7,815 nucleotides of DNA from Micrococcaceae bacterium UBA6021 (lineage in GTDB: Bacteria > Actinomycetota > Actinomycetes > Actinomycetales > Micrococcaceae): the NCBI GenBank assembly GCA_002427975.1, contig DIZT01000001.1, positions 1-7,815 on the forward strand, written 5' to 3'. Positions within the stretch are counted from its first letter, which is position 1, and every line of letters begins with the position of its first letter. A program made the translations under genes and the position numbers. The notes beneath the pieces were generated by a model, which was given only the letters and a program-made list of their open reading frames with translations, had not been told where the DNA came from and ran no database searches. Positions 5,803 through 7,815 of this stretch are shown here, one piece after another.

Positions 5803-6791
5803 GTATTCCCACAACCGACAAAGCAATGGAACACCACCAGCATGAAGCACCGGTACTGAATAAAGCAGTACCGGTGCGGCACCCCGGCCGCTGGATCAGC
5901 GCCATCATCATCCTCGGGGTCCTGGTCCTGTTCCTGCAGAGCCTGGTGACCAACCCCAACTTCCGCTGGGACATCGTGGGCACCTACATCCTGGACACCA
6001 AAGTGGTCCAGGGCGTCGGCTGGACACTGCTGCTTACCGTGGCGTCAATGGTCCTGGCCATTGTGCTGGCGATCCTGCTGGCGTTCATGCGCCAGTCGGA
6101 CAACCCGGTGTTCCGCTGGTCCAGCTGGGCGTGGGTCTGGTTCTTCCGGGGCACGCCCGTGTACACCCAGCTGATCTTCTGGGGCCTGGTGTCCGTCCTG
6201 TACCCGAAGATCAGCGCGGGAGTCCCCTTTGGGCCCGAGCTGTTCAGCATGGACACCAGCACCGTGGTCACGGCACTCGCTGCCGCGATCCTGGGCCTGG
6301 GCCTGAACGAGTCGGCCTATCTGGCCGAGATCTTCCGGGCAGGCCTGAAGTCCGTTGACCGGGGCCAGATGGAAGCCGCCGAGGCCCTGGGCATGGGCAA
6401 AACCAAGATCATGTGGCGGATCATCCTGCCGCAGGCCATGCGCGTCATTGTTCCACCCACCGGCAACGAGACCATCGGCATGCTCAAGACAACGTCCCTG
6501 GTCCTGGCCGTGCCGTTCACGCTGGACCTGACGTTCGCCACCAATACACTGGCAAACCGGACCTACCTGCCTGTACCGCTGCTGATCGTGGCGGCCATCT
6601 GGTACCTGGTGATCACCAGCCTGCTGATGGTGGGCCAGCACTTTATCGAGGACTACTACGGCAGGGGTGTGGACAACCTGGCTCCCGCAGCCGTGAACCC
6701 GGCAGCTGCCAAGGCCGCCGCAGCCGTGGCTGCGAGCGCCAGCGCCGAGCCCGCACTGCGGATGGACTTCCCCGAGGAGGAGGAAAAATGA
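5799..6791 (+). CDS. Polar amino acid ABC transporter permease (His/Glu/Gln/Arg type)
   Basis: A 330-residue membrane subunit forming the transport channel. Hydrophobic helices lie at about 33-50, 74-96, 110-134, 155-170, 232-248 and 262-280. The family motif [10 protein letters not shown] is at 115-124, and the cytoplasmic EAA loop that docks the ATPase starts at E192 and ends ILP (209-211). The N-terminus is longer than usual (about 30 polar residues, His-rich). The C-terminus adds an alanine-rich stretch (302-316) and an acidic end EEEEK. The start is uncertain: TTG 5799 overlaps the upstream stop as TTGA and suggests coupling, whereas ATG 5826 would give 321 residues; neither has a convincing ribosome site. 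As only one permease gene is present, a homodimer is expected. Confidence 0.9.
   Translation: MSIPTTDKAMEHHQHEAPVLNKAVPVRHPGRWISAIIILGVLVLFLQSLVTNPNFRWDIVGTYILDTKVVQGVGWTLLLTVASMVLAIVLAILLAFMRQSDNPVFRWSSWAWVWFFRGTPVYTQLIFWGLVSVLYPKISAGVPFGPELFSMDTSTVVTALAAAILGLGLNESAYLAEIFRAGLKSVDRGQMEAAEALGMGKTKIMWRIILPQAMRVIVPPTGNETIGMLKTTSLVLAVPFTLDLTFATNTLANRTYLPVPLLIVAAIWYLVITSLLMVGQHFIEDYYGRGVDNLAPAAVNPAAAKAAAAVAASASAEPALRMDFPEEEEK
6775..6783 (+). promoter_or_regulatory. Strong ribosome binding site of the ATPase inside the permease 3' end
   Basis: AGGAGGAGG is a very strong Shine-Dalgarno run; counted from its first AGGAGG the spacer to ATG 6788 is seven bases. The same bases encode the permease's terminal glutamates. 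Confidence 0.75.
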
Positions 6792-7564
6792 CCATCACCG
6801 CCGAGAAACCGCTGGTGAAGATCGACGGCCTGCACAAGTACTACGGCCACCACCATGTGCTGCGCGGCATCGACCTGACCGTCAACCAGGGTGAGGTGTC
6901 CGTGGTGATCGGGCCGTCCGGTTCGGGCAAATCCACCATGCTGCGCTGCGTGAACCTGCTGGAGACCATCAGTGCCGGGCGCATTTCCGTGGGTGGCAAC
7001 CTGATCGGCTACCGCGAGGTCAACGGCCGGCTCCACGACCTGAAAACCAAGGAAATCGCGGCCCAGCGCCGCGAGATCGGCATGGTGTTCCAGCGGTTCA
7101 ACCTGTTTCCGCACAAGACGGCCCTGTACAACATCATGGAAGCGCCCATGCAGGTCAAGGGCCAGTCCCGGGCTGCCGCACGGAAGAGGGCAATGGAACT
7201 GCTGGACCGGGTGGGCCTGGCGGACCGCGCCGACCACTACCCGTCGCAGCTTTCCGGCGGCCAGCAGCAGCGCGTGGCCATTGCCCGTGCGCTGGCCATG
7301 GACCCGGAACTGATGCTCTTCGACGAGCCCACGTCGGCGTTGGATCCCGAGCTCGTGGGCGACGTCCTGAACGTGATGAAGGACCTCGCCAAGTCCGGCA
7401 TGACCATGATTGTGGTGACCCATGAGATCGGCTTCGCCCGCGAAGTGGGCGACCGCCTGACATTCATGGACGGCGGCGTGGTGGTCGAATCGGGCGATCC
7501 CCGGGAAGTGCTGGCCAACCCGCAGCACGCCCGCACCAAGGAGTTCCTGAGCCGGGTCCTCTGA
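6788..7564 (+). CDS. Amino acid ABC transporter ATP-binding protein (GlnQ/ArtP type)
   Basis: A 258-residue ATPase that powers import from the cytoplasmic face; two copies pair with the permease dimer. All nucleotide-binding elements are intact: Walker [10 protein letters not shown] (42-50), Q-loop Q102, ABC signature LSGGQQQR (155-162), Walker B LMLFDE with catalytic E180, D-loop SALD (183-186) and H-loop H212. Length and the FQRFNLFPH stretch (101-109) are typical of polar amino acid importers (COG1126). A roughly 20-residue insert between beta strands (about 70-90, [15 protein letters not shown]) is also common in this group. It overlaps the permease stop by four bases (ATGA), with a strong ribosome site upstream, and ends the operon just before a long hairpin. 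Confidence 0.95.
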   Translation: MTITAEKPLVKIDGLHKYYGHHHVLRGIDLTVNQGEVSVVIGPSGSGKSTMLRCVNLLETISAGRISVGGNLIGYREVNGRLHDLKTKEIAAQRREIGMVFQRFNLFPHKTALYNIMEAPMQVKGQSRAAARKRAMELLDRVGLADRADHYPSQLSGGQQQRVAIARALAMDPELMLFDEPTSALDPELVGDVLNVMKDLAKSGMTMIVVTHEIGFAREVGDRLTFMDGGVVVESGDPREVLANPQHARTKEFLSRVL

Positions 7565-7570
7565 CCCAAC

Positions 7571-7633
7571 CAACGCGGGGTCACTTGCGGTCCATTGTGC
7601 AGTGCATGATGGGCCGGAAGTGGCCCCGCGTTG
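7571..7633. terminator. 63-base long hairpin, probable bidirectional terminator or dispersed palindromic repeat
   Basis: Two 25-base arms (7571-7595 and 7609-7633) pair with 22 Watson-Crick pairs, two G-U pairs and one mismatch, leaving a 13-base loop. The outer arm begins CAACGCGGGGTCACTT and the other ends in CCCCGCGTTG. It lies between the convergent ends of the ATPase and menD, six bases after the ATPase stop. CTTT follows on the plus side, only a modest T run. The length is far above that of an ordinary terminator. Confidence 0.6.
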
Positions 7634-7650
7634 CTTTAAGTGGGGCGGGG

Positions 7651-7815
7651 CTAGCCGGCGAGGACTCTCCCGACGGCGGCTGCCACCGCTTCGTGAATCC
7701 GGGCGTGCAGCTGCCGCAGCGCACGGCGGTCGGTGCGGACTTCGATGATGCTGCGGCCCGTCACCGGTGCGTTGAGCGCTTCGGCGAGTCCCGCCGTCGT
7801 ACTTACCGCGCAATG
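7651..7815 (-). CDS. menD: C-terminal end of MenD (SEPHCHC synthase), cut by window edge
   Basis: The minus strand has an open frame of 54 codons ending at TAG (7651-7653) and entering from beyond the right edge. The translation starts with HCAVSTTAGLAEALNAP, continues VTGRSIIEVRTDRRA and LRQLHARIHEAVAAAV, then ends GRVLAG. This matches the usual end of actinobacterial MenD, in which a helix with an AL motif precedes a strand IIEVRTDR and a final helix RxLHxxIxxAV. MenD is a thiamine diphosphate enzyme that joins 2-oxoglutarate to isochorismate, the product of the menF enzyme encoded in this window. The thiamine-binding part lies outside the window, so the call rests on the tail and on the menF neighbour. 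Confidence 0.7.
   Translation of the reverse strand, partial: HCAVSTTAGLAEALNAPVTGRSIIEVRTDRRALRQLHARIHEAVAAAVGRVLAG

Noticed and set aside
5011..5850. Minus-strand open frame of 279 codons opposite the binding protein
   Set aside because: Antisense shadow of a clear SBP_bac_3 gene; no domain, no ribosome site.
4849..7564. Possible horizontally acquired island carrying the ABC operon
   Set aside because: Codon use looks like that of the neighbours and there is no integrase, tRNA, attachment site or insertion sequence; only the position between two men genes hints at insertion.
6656..7813. Minus-strand open frame of 385 codons opposite the ATPase and through the long hairpin
   Set aside because: It is the mirror of strongly conserved ATPase codons and runs through the hairpin and the real menD frame; the protein is His/Gln/Arg-rich and unrecognisable.

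Overview
The window looks like chromosomal DNA from a high-GC actinobacterium, most likely Arthrobacter, Pseudarthrobacter or a close relative in the Micrococcaceae. The basis is G/C-biased third codon positions, TANNNT-type -10 elements placed directly before start codons, and the protein style throughout. It holds seven protein-coding genes, two of them cut by the window edges. I see no tRNA, rRNA, CRISPR array, transposase or phage gene, and every stretch is ordinary metabolic, regulatory or transport DNA. No stretch without a gene exceeds 300 bases; the longest are 4603-4848 (246 bases) and 2267-2466 (200 bases).

Left part (1-3180): a sugar-acid catabolic module. On the minus strand an MHS-type major facilitator symporter (878-2266) is followed, with a 4-base ATGA overlap, by a zinc alcohol dehydrogenase that closely resembles L-idonate 5-dehydrogenase (IdnD, 1-881, C-terminus cut off). 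Divergently on the plus strand lies a GntR/FCD regulator (2467-3180). The transporter promoter in the divergent gap has a perfect TTGACA -35 box and an inverted repeat lying in the -35/-10 spacer, which suggests repression by the neighbouring GntR protein and relief by a sugar-acid inducer.

Middle (3247-4602): menF, isochorismate synthase, the first committed step of menaquinone biosynthesis, with all expected catalytic and magnesium-binding residues. A GC-rich nested inverted repeat covers the 3' end of gntR just before it.

Right part (4603-7564): a three-gene polar amino acid ABC uptake operon made of a lipoprotein binding protein, one permease and one ATPase. Each junction overlaps by four bases. 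The 246-base leader contains several candidate regulatory sites: a GlnR-box-like array, a pair of 9-base direct repeats 21 bases apart, a dyad, and a -10 box flanked by inverted arms.

Right edge (7565-7815): a 63-base near-perfect hairpin that probably ends transcription from both sides, then the last 54 codons of menD on the minus strand. The amino acid transporter operon therefore sits between two menaquinone genes, menF and menD. I found no obviously new system; the most checkable points are the regulatory sites and the long hairpin.
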